The notes below the pieces were generated by a model that had not been told where the DNA came from, made no database searches, and saw only the letters and a list, made by a program, of their open reading frames with translations. Positions 37,984-47,588 of a DNA stretch of 64,000 nucleotides are shown here, piece after piece. The position numbers and the translations under genes were made by a program. Source of the DNA: Actinospineispora acaciae DSM 45401 (GTDB taxonomy: Bacteria > Actinomycetota > Actinomycetes > Mycobacteriales > Pseudonocardiaceae); contig NZ_JIAI01000001.1 of NCBI RefSeq assembly GCF_000620785.1, forward strand, positions 62,001-126,000, read 5' to 3'. How positions within the stretch are numbered: the first letter of the stretch is position 1; the number at the start of each line of letters is the position of its first letter.

Positions 37984-39147
37984 TTAACGTCGAGAAACGG
38001 GCAGTCCGAGCGCGGCGGCCGCGATGATGTCGCGCTGCACCTCGTTGGTGCCGCCGCCGAAGGTCAGGATCAGCGCCGCGCGGTGCATCCGTTCGATCCG
38101 CCCGCGCAGCACGTCGCCTGGCGAGCCGCCCCGGACGCACGCCGACGGCCCGAGCACCTCCATGAGCAGCCGGTACGCCTCGGTGGCCAGCTCGGTGCCG
38201 TAGACCTTGGTTGCCGAGGCGTCCGCCGGCCGGGGCGACTGGCCCTCGGACGCCGCGATCCGCCAGTTCATCAGCTTGAGGAACTCCGCCTTGGCGTGCA
38301 CCCGCGCCAGGTGCACCCGCACCCACTCCCGCTCCAGTGCCCCGGTCGCCGCCGCCCAGTCCCACACCTCGCGCAGCGCGGTGAACAGCGGCGCCGCCGA
38401 GGTCAGCGCCACCCGCTCGTGGTTGAGCTGGTTGGTGATCAGCGACCAGCCCCGGTTCTCCTCGCCGACCAGCGCGGACGCCGGCACCCGCACGTCGGAG
38501 TAGTAGGTCGCGCTGGTCGTCACCCCGGCCACGGTGCGCACCGGCGTGAACGAGAACCCGTCCGACGACGTCGGCACGACCAGGATGGAGATGCCCCGGT
38601 GCGGTGGCGCGGACGGGTCGGTGCGCGCGGCCAGCCAGACGTAGTCGGCGTGGCGGATCAGGCTGGTCCACATCTTCTGGCCGTTGATGACGAACTCGTC
38701 GCCGTCCCGGACAGCGCGGGTGCGCAGGGCCGCGAGGTCGGTGCCCGCCTCGGGCTCGGAGTAGCCGATGGAGAAGTGCAGCTCGCCGCGCGCGATCCGG
38801 GGCAGGAAGAACTCCCGCTGCTCCGGCGTGCCGAACCGCATGATCGTCGGGCCGACCGTGTTGATGGTCAGGAACGGCACCGGCGCGCCGGCCGCCGCCG
38901 CCTCGTCCGCGAAGATCATCTGGTCGATCATGGACCGGCCCTGGCCGCCGTGCTCGACCGGCCAGCCGAGGGTGAGCCAGCCGTCCGCGCCCATCTGCCC
39001 GACGACCTCGCGGTACGCTTCGCCGCCCCCGTACTCCCCGTCTTCCGAGGTGAGGTCGGCGCGCCGCTCGGGGGTCATGAGCTCGGCGAAGTAGGAGCGC
39101 AGCTCCTTGCGCAGGGCGTCCTGCTCGGGGGTGAACGCGAGGTGCAC
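37984..39147 (-). CDS. fadE26: Acyl-CoA dehydrogenase, FadE26
   Basis: 387 residues, the catalytic-type subunit of the steroid side-chain acyl-CoA dehydrogenase (ChsE4 in mycobacteria). Characteristic stretches: FTPEQDALRKELRSYFAELM, VPFLTINTVGPTIMRFGT, FSIGYSEPEAGTDLA, NGQKMWTSLI, LNHERVAL, and LILTFGGGTNEVQRDI at the end. ATG 39147 lies 27 bp after a KstR operator. First gene of a two-gene operon with fadE27. Confidence 0.92.
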   Translation of the reverse strand: MHLAFTPEQDALRKELRSYFAELMTPERRADLTSEDGEYGGGEAYREVVGQMGADGWLTLGWPVEHGGQGRSMIDQMIFADEAAAAGAPVPFLTINTVGPTIMRFGTPEQREFFLPRIARGELHFSIGYSEPEAGTDLAALRTRAVRDGDEFVINGQKMWTSLIRHADYVWLAARTDPSAPPHRGISILVVPTSSDGFSFTPVRTVAGVTTSATYYSDVRVPASALVGEENRGWSLITNQLNHERVALTSAAPLFTALREVWDWAAATGALEREWVRVHLARVHAKAEFLKLMNWRIAASEGQSPRPADASATKVYGTELATEAYRLLMEVLGPSACVRGGSPGDVLRGRIERMHRAALILTFGGGTNEVQRDIIAAAALGLPVSRR

Positions 39148-39173
39148 GCGGCTCTCCGTTCGGTCGCTCGAAC

Positions 39174-39187
39174 TGTAACGCGTTCCA
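39174..39187. promoter_or_regulatory. KstR operator for fadE26-fadE27
   Basis: TGTAACGCGTTCCA, an exact TnnAACnnGTTnnA match, 27 bp upstream of the fadE26 ATG. Confidence 0.85.
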
Positions 39188-39253
39188 CCGAGTCTAGGGT
39201 GTCCATAATCCCGGGTCCAGCCCGGTGTGCGGGCGTTCCGGATTGACTCAAAT

Positions 39254-39267
39254 GAGAACCCGTTCTA
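39254..39267. promoter_or_regulatory. KstR operator for the hsd4A-mce4 run
   Basis: GAGAACCCGTTCTA, one mismatch (first T), 57 bp upstream of the hsd4A ATG. No other KstR site precedes the mce genes, so it probably governs them too. Confidence 0.84.
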
Positions 39268-39323
39268 GCATCCGCACGGCATCGGGCGGTGACCCGGACG
39301 GCGGAGCGAAGGGGCTCGGGCGG

Positions 39324-40232
39324 ATGGCGGACGCGGCGACGGGCGGCAGCGGGGGCCTGAGCGGCCGGGTGGCGGTGGTGACCGGCGCCGGCGCCGGGCT
39401 GGGTCGGGCGGAGGCCCTCGCGCTGGCCGCCGAGGGCGCGGACGTAGTGGTCAACGACCTGACCCCGGACGCGGGTGCGGTCGTGGAGGAAATCGAGGCC
39501 GGCGGCGGGAAGGCCGTGCTGGTGGCCGGCGACATCGCCGAGCGCGACACCGCCGACGCGCTGGTCGGCACCGCGCTGGAGCGGTTCGGCGGGCTGCACG
39601 TGGTGGTCAACAACGCCGGCCTGGTCCGCGACCGGATGCTCTTCGGCATGTCCGACCAGGAGTGGGACCAGGTGGTCAGGGTCCACCTGCGCGGGCATTT
39701 CCTGCTCAGCCGCAACGCCGCCGCGCACTGGCGCGAGCAGTCCAAACAAGAGGGCGGCCCGGTGTACGGGCGGATCGTGAACACGTCGTCGGAGGCGTTC
39801 CTGCTCGGCCCGCCCGGCCAGCCGAACTACGCCGCGGCCAAGGCGGGCATCGTCGCGCTGACCGTCTCGGCGGCGCGCGCTCTCAAGCGTTATGGCGTCA
39901 CCGCGAACGCGATCTGCCCGAGGGCGCGCACCGCGATGACAGCTGGGGTGTTCGGCGAGGCCCCGCAGGACGGCCCGGACCCGTTGAGCACCGGCCACGT
40001 CGCTCCTGTCGTCGCCTACCTCGCGTCCCCGGCCGCCGCCGCGATCAACGGCCAGGTGTTCGTGGTGCACGGCGGCAAGGTCGCGCTGCTCGCCCCGCCG
40101 ACGGTGGAGCAACGGTTCGACGCCCCCGGCGGCGAGTGGACGGCGGCCGACCTGGACGCCAGCCTGGGCGGCTACTTCGCCGGCCGGGACCCGGAGCGGA
40201 TGTTCGCGAGCGCGGAGGTACTGGACCTGTGA
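39324..40232 (+). CDS. hsd4A: 3-hydroxyacyl-CoA dehydrogenase of the steroid side chain, Hsd4A/ChsB1
   Basis: Short-chain dehydrogenase, 302 residues, that oxidises the 3-hydroxyacyl-CoA steroid. NAD motif VTGAGAGLGRAEALALA, then VVNDL, NNAGLVRDRML, catalytic Ser in NTSSEAF and Y-x3-K in PNYAAAKAG. The long C-terminal segment after the Rossmann core resembles the dehydrogenase part of peroxisomal multifunctional enzyme 2. In mycobacteria the homologue (Rv3502c) also lies beside yrbE4A and fadE26. Starts the long plus-strand run. Confidence 0.88.
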   Translation: MADAATGGSGGLSGRVAVVTGAGAGLGRAEALALAAEGADVVVNDLTPDAGAVVEEIEAGGGKAVLVAGDIAERDTADALVGTALERFGGLHVVVNNAGLVRDRMLFGMSDQEWDQVVRVHLRGHFLLSRNAAAHWREQSKQEGGPVYGRIVNTSSEAFLLGPPGQPNYAAAKAGIVALTVSAARALKRYGVTANAICPRARTAMTAGVFGEAPQDGPDPLSTGHVAPVVAYLASPAAAAINGQVFVVHGGKVALLAPPTVEQRFDAPGGEWTAADLDASLGGYFAGRDPERMFASAEVLDL

Positions 40233-41740
40233 CGACCACGATCAAGCCGCACTTGGACACGATCGAGCTGCCCGAGGGCCTGCTGCTGGTCGACGGCCAG
40301 TGGCGCGAAGGCCAGGACGGCGCGCAATGGCGGCACCGCCACCCGGCCACCGGCGAGGAGGTCGGCGCGTTCGCGATCGCCGGCCCGGACGACGTGGACG
40401 CCGCGGTCCGGGCCGCGCGCCGGGTGTTCGACGACGGCACCTGGCCGCGCATCCGCGCCGGCGAGCGGATCCGGATCCTGCGCCGCTGCGCGGACACGCT
40501 GCGCGCGCACGCCGACGAGCTGCGCGCGCTGCAGGCGCTGGACAACGGGGTGCCGCTGTCGTTCGCCTCGGTGTACGCCACCTCGGTGGACGTGGCGGCC
40601 GACGCGTTCGACCACCACGCCGGCTGGGTGGACAAGCTCGGCGGCCAGACGCTGCCGCCGTACCAGGGCGGCGACCACCTGGCCATGACGTTCCGCGAGC
40701 CGGTCGGCGTGGTCGCCGCGATCCTGCCGTGGAACGCCCCGTTCCTGCTGTTCGCCCAGAAGGTGGCCCCCGCGCTCGCGGCCGGCTGCACGGTCGTCGT
40801 CAAACCCTCCGAGCACGCCACCTTCACCGTGATCCGGATGGTCCGCCTGCTCCTGGAGGCCGGCCTGCCGCCCGGTGTGCTGCAGCTCGTGCTCGGCCCC
40901 GGCGACCCGACCGGCGAGGCGCTGATCACCCACCCGCTGGTGGACAAGGTGAGCTTCACCGGCAGCCGGGCCGTCGGGCGCCGCGTGGTGGAGGCCTCCG
41001 CCGGGACCATGAAGCGGGTCTCCCTCGAACTGGGCGGCAAGAGCCCCGCCCTGGTCTTCCCGGACGCCCCGGACGTGGGCATGGCCGGGATGACCGCGAT
41101 GGGCATGGTCACCATGGGCCTGTCCGGCCAGGCCTGCGTCGCGCACACCCGCGCGCTGGTGCACCGGGACGTCTACGACCAGTTCCTGGACGCCGCCCAG
41201 CTGATGGCCAACATGATCACCTACGGTGACCCGTTCGACCCGTCCGTGCTGGCCAGCCCGCTGATCACCGAGCGGCAGCTGGACCGCGTGCTCGGCTACA
41301 TCGCGTCCGGGGAGAAGGAGGGCGCCCGGCTGGTCACCGGCGGCGAGCGCCGCGACGGCGAGCTGGCCAGCGGGAACTTCGTGACCCCGACGATCTTCGC
41401 GGACGTCGACAACCGGATGACGATCGCCCGCGAGGAGATCTTCGGGCCGGTGCTCGCGGTGATCCCGTTCGACGACGAGGACGAGGCCGTCGCGCTGGCG
41501 AACGACACCGAGTACGGGCTCGGCGCCGGGCTCTACACCACGGACGCGCGCCGGGCGTTCCGGCTGGCCCGGCGGCTGCGGGCGGGCACGGTCGGCATCA
41601 ACGGCTTCCAGGTCGAGCCGCACCTGCCGTTCGGCGGGTTCGGCCAGTCCGGGCTCGGCCGCGAGGGCGGGCAGGCCGCGTTCGAGTCGTACACCGAGCT
41701 GAAGAGCGTGCTCATGCCGGTGACCGAGGAGCTGATGTGA
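40229..41740 (+). CDS. NAD-dependent aldehyde dehydrogenase
   Basis: 503 residues. Catalytic Cys in SGQACVAHTR (about residue 303), general base Glu in LELGGKSPAL, PWNAPFLLFAQKVAPALAAG and EEIFGPVLAVIPF are all intact. GTGA overlap with hsd4A. It may oxidise the C26/27 aldehyde made by CYP125 or the alcohol dehydrogenase, or an aldehyde from Ltp-type side-chain cleavage; these are inferences from context. Confidence 0.87.
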   Translation: MTTTIKPHLDTIELPEGLLLVDGQWREGQDGAQWRHRHPATGEEVGAFAIAGPDDVDAAVRAARRVFDDGTWPRIRAGERIRILRRCADTLRAHADELRALQALDNGVPLSFASVYATSVDVAADAFDHHAGWVDKLGGQTLPPYQGGDHLAMTFREPVGVVAAILPWNAPFLLFAQKVAPALAAGCTVVVKPSEHATFTVIRMVRLLLEAGLPPGVLQLVLGPGDPTGEALITHPLVDKVSFTGSRAVGRRVVEASAGTMKRVSLELGGKSPALVFPDAPDVGMAGMTAMGMVTMGLSGQACVAHTRALVHRDVYDQFLDAAQLMANMITYGDPFDPSVLASPLITERQLDRVLGYIASGEKEGARLVTGGERRDGELASGNFVTPTIFADVDNRMTIAREEIFGPVLAVIPFDDEDEAVALANDTEYGLGAGLYTTDARRAFRLARRLRAGTVGINGFQVEPHLPFGGFGQSGLGREGGQAAFESYTELKSVLMPVTEELM

Positions 41741-42492
41741 CCGCGCGCCTGGAACACAAGACGGCGCTGGTCACCGGCGCTGCCCGGGGCCAGGGCGCGG
41801 CGGCCGCCCGGCGGTTCGTGGCGGAGGGCGCCCGGGTGGTGCTCGCCGACGTGCTCGACGAGGAGGGCAAGGCGCTCGCCGCCGAGCTCGGTGACGCCGC
41901 CCGCTACCAACACCTGGACGTCAGCTCCGAAGACGACTGGGCGGCGGCCGTCGCCGGGATGGACAGGCTGGACGTCCTGGTCAACAACGCCGGCGTGCTG
42001 CACTTCAGCCCGCTCGCGGACACGAAACTGGCCGACTACCAGCGCGTGATCAACATCAACCAGGTCGGCACCTTCCTGGGCATGCGCGCCGCGGTGCCGT
42101 TGATGCGCACCGCCGGCGGCGGCTCGATCGTGAACCTCTCGTCCGTGGAGGGCCTGGCCGCCGCCCCCCTGCTCACCGCCTACACCGCCAGCAAGTTCGC
42201 CATCCGCGGCATGACCAAGGTGGCCGCCGTCGAGCTGGGCCAGTACGGCATCCGGGTCAACTCGGTGCACCCCGGCATGATCGACACCGACATGATCAAG
42301 GAGGCCGCCGGCGGCGTCGAGCTGGACCTGAACCGCATCGCGCGGCGGGTCGCGCTGCGCCGCGCAGGCCGGGCCGACGAGATCGCCGACCTGGTCGTCT
42401 TCCTGGCCAGCGACGAAAGCTCGTACTGCACCGGCGCGGAGTTCGTGGCCGACGGCGGCGCCACCGCGACCCACGCGCTGAACGTCACCTAG
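41737..42492 (+). CDS. Short-chain dehydrogenase, 3-alpha/20-beta-hydroxysteroid dehydrogenase-like
   Basis: 251 residues. VTGAARGQGAAAARRFVAEGA, D-V in LADVLDEEG (NAD preference), NNAGVLHF, LSSVEG and YTASKFAIRGM give a complete catalytic set. The pattern ARGQGAAAA...LDVSSEDDW is close to FabG3-type 20-beta-hydroxysteroid dehydrogenases. GTG start overlaps the aldehyde dehydrogenase stop. A steroid alcohol substrate is likely. Confidence 0.84.
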   Translation: MTARLEHKTALVTGAARGQGAAAARRFVAEGARVVLADVLDEEGKALAAELGDAARYQHLDVSSEDDWAAAVAGMDRLDVLVNNAGVLHFSPLADTKLADYQRVININQVGTFLGMRAAVPLMRTAGGGSIVNLSSVEGLAAAPLLTAYTASKFAIRGMTKVAAVELGQYGIRVNSVHPGMIDTDMIKEAAGGVELDLNRIARRVALRRAGRADEIADLVVFLASDESSYCTGAEFVADGGATATHALNVT

Positions 42493-42545
42493 GCGGGGGA
42501 CACGTCGTTGCGAAGATATATCGCCTTGTGGGTGTGGAGGTTGCC

Positions 42546-43334
42546 ATGAGCACAGGTACCGCCACATTCCCCGGCACCCGGGCACTGCGCCAGGTCGGCA
42601 ACCTCACCCTGCTGGCCTGGCTGGTGGCCAGGGCAATCCCGCGCCGCCCGTTCCAGGTCCGGGAGGCGCTGCAGCAGGCCTGGTTCTTCGCCAGCGTGAC
42701 GATCCTGCCCACCGCGCTGGTGGCCATCCCGTTCGGCGCGGTCATCGCGCTGCAGCTCGGCTCGCTGACCGAGCAGATCGGCGCCCAGTCGTTCACCGGC
42801 GCGGCCAGCGCGCTGGCCATCGTGCAGCAGGCCAGCCCGCTGATCACCGCGCTGCTGGTGGCCGGCGCCGGCGGGTCGGCGATGTGCGCGGACATCGGCG
42901 CGCGCACCATCCGCGAGGAGATCGCCGCCATGGAGGTGCTCGGCGTCGACCCGGTGCAGCGGCTGATCGTGCCCAGGGTGCTGGCCGCGATGTTCGTCTC
43001 GGTGCTGCTCAACGGGCTGGTCAGCGTGGTCGGGGTGCTCGGCGGCTACTTCTTCAACGTGGTCATGCAGGGCGGCACCCCGGGCGCCTACCTGGCCAGC
43101 TTCAACGCGCTCGCCCAGCTCCCGGACCTGTGGATCAGCGAGTTCAAGGCGCTGCTCTACGGCTTCGTGGCCGGCGTGGTCGCCGCCTACCGGGGCCTGA
43201 ACCCGTCAGCAGGCCCGAAAGGGGTCGGCGACGCGGTGAACCAGGCCGTGGTCATCACCTTCCTGCTGCTGTTCCTGATCAACCTCATCCTGACCGGCAT
43301 CTACCTGCAGGTCGTCCCCCCGAAAGCGTTGTAA
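42546..43334 (+). CDS. yrbE4A: Mce4 permease, YrbE4A
   Basis: MlaE-type permease of the Mce4 sterol importer, 262 residues with about five to six membrane helices. Family loop AMCADIGARTIREEIAAMEVLGVDPVQRLIVPRVLA includes the EExxAL-like coupling motif for the MceG ATPase, which is not encoded here. ATG 42546 follows GGAGG. The 53-bp gap after the SDR gene is the largest in the run but holds no KstR operator. Confidence 0.92.
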   Translation: MSTGTATFPGTRALRQVGNLTLLAWLVARAIPRRPFQVREALQQAWFFASVTILPTALVAIPFGAVIALQLGSLTEQIGAQSFTGAASALAIVQQASPLITALLVAGAGGSAMCADIGARTIREEIAAMEVLGVDPVQRLIVPRVLAAMFVSVLLNGLVSVVGVLGGYFFNVVMQGGTPGAYLASFNALAQLPDLWISEFKALLYGFVAGVVAAYRGLNPSAGPKGVGDAVNQAVVITFLLLFLINLILTGIYLQVVPPKAL

Positions 43335-44222
43335 ATGACGACGCACCCGACGCCACCCCCACCACCGATCGTCCCACCCTCGCGGACGTCGCTGAGCGCC
43401 ATCGCCGCCCGCGCCGTGGACCGCCGGGCCAACGGACTGGCCGACGTGGGCTGGCAGCTCGCCTTCTACGGCCGCGCGCTGGCCTGGAGCCCGCTGGCCA
43501 TCCGCCGCTACCCGCGCGAGACGCTGCGGCTGCTCTCCGAGGTGTGCTTCGGCACCGGGGGCCTGGCGGTCATCGGCGGCACCCTCGGCGTGATGATCGG
43601 CATGACCATGTTCACCGGCGCGGTGGTCGGCCTGCAGGGCTACTCCGCGCTCGAACAGCTGGGTACGGCGGCGCTGACCGGGTTCATCTCGGCGTACTTC
43701 AACACCCGCGAGGTCGCCCCGCTGTCCGCCGGCCTGGCCCTGTCGGCCACCGTGGGCTGCGGGTTCACCGCCCAGCTCGGCGCGATGCGGATCTCCGAGG
43801 AGGTGGACGCGCTCGAGGTGATGGCGGTGCGCAGCCTGCCCTACCTGGTGACCACCCGGGTGATCGCCGGGTTCGTCGCGGTGATCCCGCTGTACGTGGT
43901 CGGGCTGCTCGCGGCCTACCTGGCGTCCCGGCAGGTCACCGTGTGGTTCTACGGCCAGTCCGGCGGCACCTACGACCACTACTTCCACCTGTTCCTGCCC
44001 CCCGGCGACGTGCTCTGGTCGTTCCTCAAGGTGATCGTGTTCGCGCTGGTGGTGATCCTGGCGCACTGCTACTACGGCTACACCGCGACCGGCGGGCCGG
44101 CCGGGGTCGGGGTGGCGGTGGGCCGCGCGGTGCGCACATCGATCGTGCTGGTGTCGTTCACCGACTTCTTCCTCAGCCTGGCCATCTGGGGCTCCACCAC
44201 GACCGTACGGATCTCCGGATGA
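43335..44222 (+). CDS. yrbE4B: Mce4 permease, YrbE4B
   Basis: 295 residues, second MlaE-type permease subunit. After a Pro-rich N-terminus come GFTAQLGAMRISEEVDALEVMAVRSLPYLVTTRVIAG (the coupling loop) and several membrane helices. It starts directly after the yrbE4A TAA and ends in ATGA overlap with mce4A. Confidence 0.93.
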   Translation: MTTHPTPPPPPIVPPSRTSLSAIAARAVDRRANGLADVGWQLAFYGRALAWSPLAIRRYPRETLRLLSEVCFGTGGLAVIGGTLGVMIGMTMFTGAVVGLQGYSALEQLGTAALTGFISAYFNTREVAPLSAGLALSATVGCGFTAQLGAMRISEEVDALEVMAVRSLPYLVTTRVIAGFVAVIPLYVVGLLAAYLASRQVTVWFYGQSGGTYDHYFHLFLPPGDVLWSFLKVIVFALVVILAHCYYGYTATGGPAGVGVAVGRAVRTSIVLVSFTDFFLSLAIWGSTTTVRISG

Positions 44223-45508
44223 TCGGGTACCCGCGTTCGGACCGCCCGCGCTACATGCTGCTCGGCCTGGCGTTCGTGCTGGTCGCCGTGCTGTTCGTGG
44301 GGTTCACCGTGGCGATCTACCGCAAGGCGTTCACGTCCACCGTGGACGTCACGCTGCAGACCGACCGGGTCGGCACCCAGCTGCGCGAGGGCGCGGACGT
44401 CAAGGTGCGCGGGGTGCGGGTCGGCGAGGTGCGCGCGATCGCCCCGTCCGCCACCGGCGCCACCCTCGACCTGGCGCTCGACCCGGACGCGGTCGCCGAG
44501 GTGCCCGCCAACGTGTCCGCGCAACTGCTGCCCAAGACCCTGTTCGGCGAGCGGTTCGTGGACCTGACCATCCCCGACACCCCGACCCGCGCGATCGCCG
44601 CCGGCGACGTCATCGGCCAGGAGCGAACCCGGTCCGCGATCGAGGTCGACCAGGTGCTGGACAACCTGCTGCCGACCCTGCAGGCGGTGCAGCCCGCGCA
44701 ACTGGCCACCACGCTCAACGCGATGTCCCAGGCGCTGCGCGGCCAGGGCCAGCCGCTCGGCCACACCCTGGTCGCACTGGACGCCTACCTGAAACGGTTC
44801 AACCCGGCCGTCCCGGACCTGGTCACCGACCTGGACCGGCTCACCCCGGTCGCCGACACCTACGCCGAGGCCGCCCCGCACCTGTTCGGCGGCCTGGACG
44901 ACCTGACCACCACCAGCCGCACCCTGGTCGACGAGCGCGACCGGCTGGAGAAGCTGTTCCTCGGGGTGACCGACGCGTCGAACGACCTGACCGACTTCCT
45001 GGCGCACAACCAGGAGAACCTGGTCGACCTGGCCGCCAGCTCGCGCCCCGCGCTGCAGGTGCTCGCCAAGTACGCCCCGGAGTTCCCCTGCCTGTTCCGC
45101 CAGGTCGTGGAGGGCATCCCGCGCGGGGACCGGACCTTCGGCAAGGGCTCGGCGCACCCTGAACAGCAGCGCATCACCATCGAGATCTCGGCCAGCCGGG
45201 GCAAGTACGTGCCCGGCGTGGACACCCCGCGCTTCCAGGACACCCGGGGCCCGCGCTGCTACAAGCAGGTCGTGCCGTTCCCGCAGTACCCGCCGGGCGG
45301 GCCGCTCAAGGACGGCACCCGCCACCCCCCGCCGCCGACCGACATGCCCGACCCGGGCCTGCTCGGCCTGATCGACCCCGTCCCGTCGACCAGCGGCGGC
45401 TCGACCCGCTGGACCGAGGGCGGCACCCCACCCAACGGCCCCATCCCGCTGCCGTTGATGGGCGAGCCGACGCCCGACCCGAACCCGACACCACCGGGGC
45501 CGCGATGA
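44219..45508 (+). CDS. mce4A: Mce4A substrate-binding protein
   Basis: 429 residues. N-terminal membrane anchor (MLLGLAFVLVAVLFVGFTVA), then the MCE beta-barrel domain (about 40-120: VDVTLQTDRVGTQLREGADVKVRGVRVGEV) and a long helical domain. The C-terminal ~80 residues are Pro/Gly-rich. Shuttles sterol across the periplasm as part of a heterohexameric tube with Mce4B-F. ATGA overlaps at both ends. Confidence 0.92.
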   Translation: MIGYPRSDRPRYMLLGLAFVLVAVLFVGFTVAIYRKAFTSTVDVTLQTDRVGTQLREGADVKVRGVRVGEVRAIAPSATGATLDLALDPDAVAEVPANVSAQLLPKTLFGERFVDLTIPDTPTRAIAAGDVIGQERTRSAIEVDQVLDNLLPTLQAVQPAQLATTLNAMSQALRGQGQPLGHTLVALDAYLKRFNPAVPDLVTDLDRLTPVADTYAEAAPHLFGGLDDLTTTSRTLVDERDRLEKLFLGVTDASNDLTDFLAHNQENLVDLAASSRPALQVLAKYAPEFPCLFRQVVEGIPRGDRTFGKGSAHPEQQRITIEISASRGKYVPGVDTPRFQDTRGPRCYKQVVPFPQYPPGGPLKDGTRHPPPPTDMPDPGLLGLIDPVPSTSGGSTRWTEGGTPPNGPIPLPLMGEPTPDPNPTPPGPR

Positions 45509-46539
45509 GGAACGTGCTCGCACCCTCGGTCAAGCTGGCGGTCTTCACCGTGGTGACGGTGCTGCTCACCGGCGTGCTGGCGGCGACCATCGCGAACGCC
45601 AACCTGGGCTCGACGACCGGCTACACAGCGATCTTCACCGACGGCTCGGGCCTGCAGCCCGGCGACGACGTGCGGATGCGCGGGGTCAAGATCGGTCAGG
45701 TCGACGAGCTGCGGGTGCGCGACGACAGGTACGCGGCGGTGAGCTTCGACGTGGACAAGACCCGCACGCTGCCCGCCGGGGTGACCGCCACCATCAAGTA
45801 CCGCAACCTGATCGGCCAGCGCTACCTGTCGCTGGACGCGCCGCCCGGGGGGCCGCCGGGGACGCTGCGTCCGGACGGAGTCATCCCGGTGGAGCGCACC
45901 CACCCCGCGCTGAACCTCACCGAGCTGTTCAACGGCTTCCAGCCGCTGTTCCAGGCGCTGTCCCCGGCGGACGTGAACAAGCTCTCCTACGAGATCATCC
46001 AGGTGTTCCAGGGCGAGGGCACCACCATCGAGGAGCTGCTCGGCTCCACCGCGTCGCTGACCAACACCCTGGCCGACCGCGACCAGGTGGTCGGCCAGGT
46101 GATCGACAACCTGAACACGGTGATCGGTACGGTCGCCGACCGCTCGCCTCAGCTGTCCGAACTGATCGACACCCTGCAGCGGCTGGTCAGCGGCCTGTCC
46201 GAGCAGCGGGAGCCGATCGGTCGAGCGATCAAATCGATAGGAACGCTGACCCAGACCACCGGGAGCCTGCTCGACTCGGCCCGGCCGCCGCTGAAGTCGG
46301 ACATCGCCGAGCTGGGCCGGCTGTCCGGCAACCTCAACCACAACTCCCCGGAGATCGAGCGGGTCATCCAGGGCCTGGCGCCCAAGCTGGACGCCCTGAC
46401 CCGGACGGTCAGCTACGGAAGCTGGTTCAACTTCTACCTCTGCCAGGTCAACGGCACGGTGTCGGTGGACTCGCTCGGGGTCAAGCTGCCGGTGCTGCCG
46501 CCGCCGGGCACCACGATGCCACCGAGGTGCGGGCCGTGA
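45505..46539 (+). CDS. mce4B: Mce4B
   Basis: 344 residues: membrane anchor LAVFTVVTVLLTGVLAATIA, MCE domain YTAIFTDGSGLQPGDDVRMRGVKIGQV, helical domain, and C-terminal FNFYLCQVNGTVSV segment common to MceB/C proteins. Coupled to mce4A and mce4C. Confidence 0.92.
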   Translation: MRNVLAPSVKLAVFTVVTVLLTGVLAATIANANLGSTTGYTAIFTDGSGLQPGDDVRMRGVKIGQVDELRVRDDRYAAVSFDVDKTRTLPAGVTATIKYRNLIGQRYLSLDAPPGGPPGTLRPDGVIPVERTHPALNLTELFNGFQPLFQALSPADVNKLSYEIIQVFQGEGTTIEELLGSTASLTNTLADRDQVVGQVIDNLNTVIGTVADRSPQLSELIDTLQRLVSGLSEQREPIGRAIKSIGTLTQTTGSLLDSARPPLKSDIAELGRLSGNLNHNSPEIERVIQGLAPKLDALTRTVSYGSWFNFYLCQVNGTVSVDSLGVKLPVLPPPGTTMPPRCGP

Positions 46540-47588
46540 AGCCACTCAAGGAACGCAACCGGGCGGCCGTCGGCGCGGTGGCCCTGCTGGTGATCGCGCT
46601 GGTGGCCACCGCCGCGTTCCACGCCGAGGACCTGCCGCTGATCGGCGGGGGCACCGGGTACACCGCCCGGTTCGCCGAGTCCGCCGGCCTGAGCGCCGGC
46701 AACGAGGTGCGGGTGGCCGGGGTCAAGGTCGGCGAGGTCACCGACGTGGGCCTGGAGCGCGGCCAGGTGGTGGTCGACTTCCGGGTGGCCGGCGTCCGCG
46801 TCGGCGACCAGAGCCGCGCCTCCATCGAGATCAAGACGCTGCTCGGCGAGAAGTTCCTGGCGGTGCAGCCGGCCGGAGCCCGCGAGCAGGACCCCGACGT
46901 GCCGATACCCGTCGCCCGCACCACCACCCCGTACCAGATCCCGGACGCGCTGGGCGACCTCACCCACACCGTGGAGCAGGTCGACACCGCCCAGCTCGCG
47001 CAGAGCTTCCGGGTGCTGTCCGGGACCTTCGCCAACACGCCAGGACAGTTCGGCAAGACGCTGGACGGCCTGTCTCGGCTGTCGCAGACGATCGCCTCCC
47101 GGGACCAGGCGCTGCGCTCGCTGCTGTCCGGCGCGAGCAACGTCAGCGGCGTGCTGGCCACCCGCAACGAGCAGGTGCGCAAGCTGATCAACGACGGCTC
47201 GGCGCTGCTCGACGAGCTGCAGCGGCGCCGCGACGCGATCACCGCGCTGCTGCGGGGGACGGAGTACCTGGCCGACCAGCTGCGCGGGCTGGTCCGGGAC
47301 AACAGGGACCAGATGCATCCCGCGTTGAAGGAGCTGGACGAGGTGACCGCGCTGCTGCACCGCAACCAGGAGGCGCTGGCCAAGGGGGTGGCCGCGATGG
47401 CGCCGTACATCAGGACGTTCACCAACGTGGTCGGCAACGGCCGCTGGTTCGACGGCTACCTGTGCGGGCTGGTCACCCCGACGATCACGGCGGGGGCGCT
47501 GCGGATCAACCCGGGCAGCTGCGGGCCGCCGGAGCCCGCCAAGAAGCCCGGCGGGGACATCCCGCTGCTGTTCGGGGGCGACAGGTGA
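46536..47588 (+). CDS. mce4C: Mce4C
   Basis: 350 residues from GTG 46536, which overlaps the mce4B stop (GTGA); GTG 46527 would add three residues. Anchor AAVGAVALLVIALVATAAF, MCE domain YTARFAESAGLSAGNEVRVAGVKVGEV, helical domain, and FDGYLCGL near the end. Confidence 0.91.
   Translation: MKPLKERNRAAVGAVALLVIALVATAAFHAEDLPLIGGGTGYTARFAESAGLSAGNEVRVAGVKVGEVTDVGLERGQVVVDFRVAGVRVGDQSRASIEIKTLLGEKFLAVQPAGAREQDPDVPIPVARTTTPYQIPDALGDLTHTVEQVDTAQLAQSFRVLSGTFANTPGQFGKTLDGLSRLSQTIASRDQALRSLLSGASNVSGVLATRNEQVRKLINDGSALLDELQRRRDAITALLRGTEYLADQLRGLVRDNRDQMHPALKELDEVTALLHRNQEALAKGVAAMAPYIRTFTNVVGNGRWFDGYLCGLVTPTITAGALRINPGSCGPPEPAKKPGGDIPLLFGGDR

Noticed and set aside
36893..38671. 592-codon acyl-CoA dehydrogenase
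   Set aside because: The N-terminal third is a shadow of fadE26. The real FadE27 starts at GTG 37972 behind a ribosome-binding site.
42493..42545. Separate mce4 promoter or KstR site before yrbE4A
   Set aside because: The gap has an AT-rich GATATATC but no -35 at a sensible distance and no TnnAACnnGTTnnA match.
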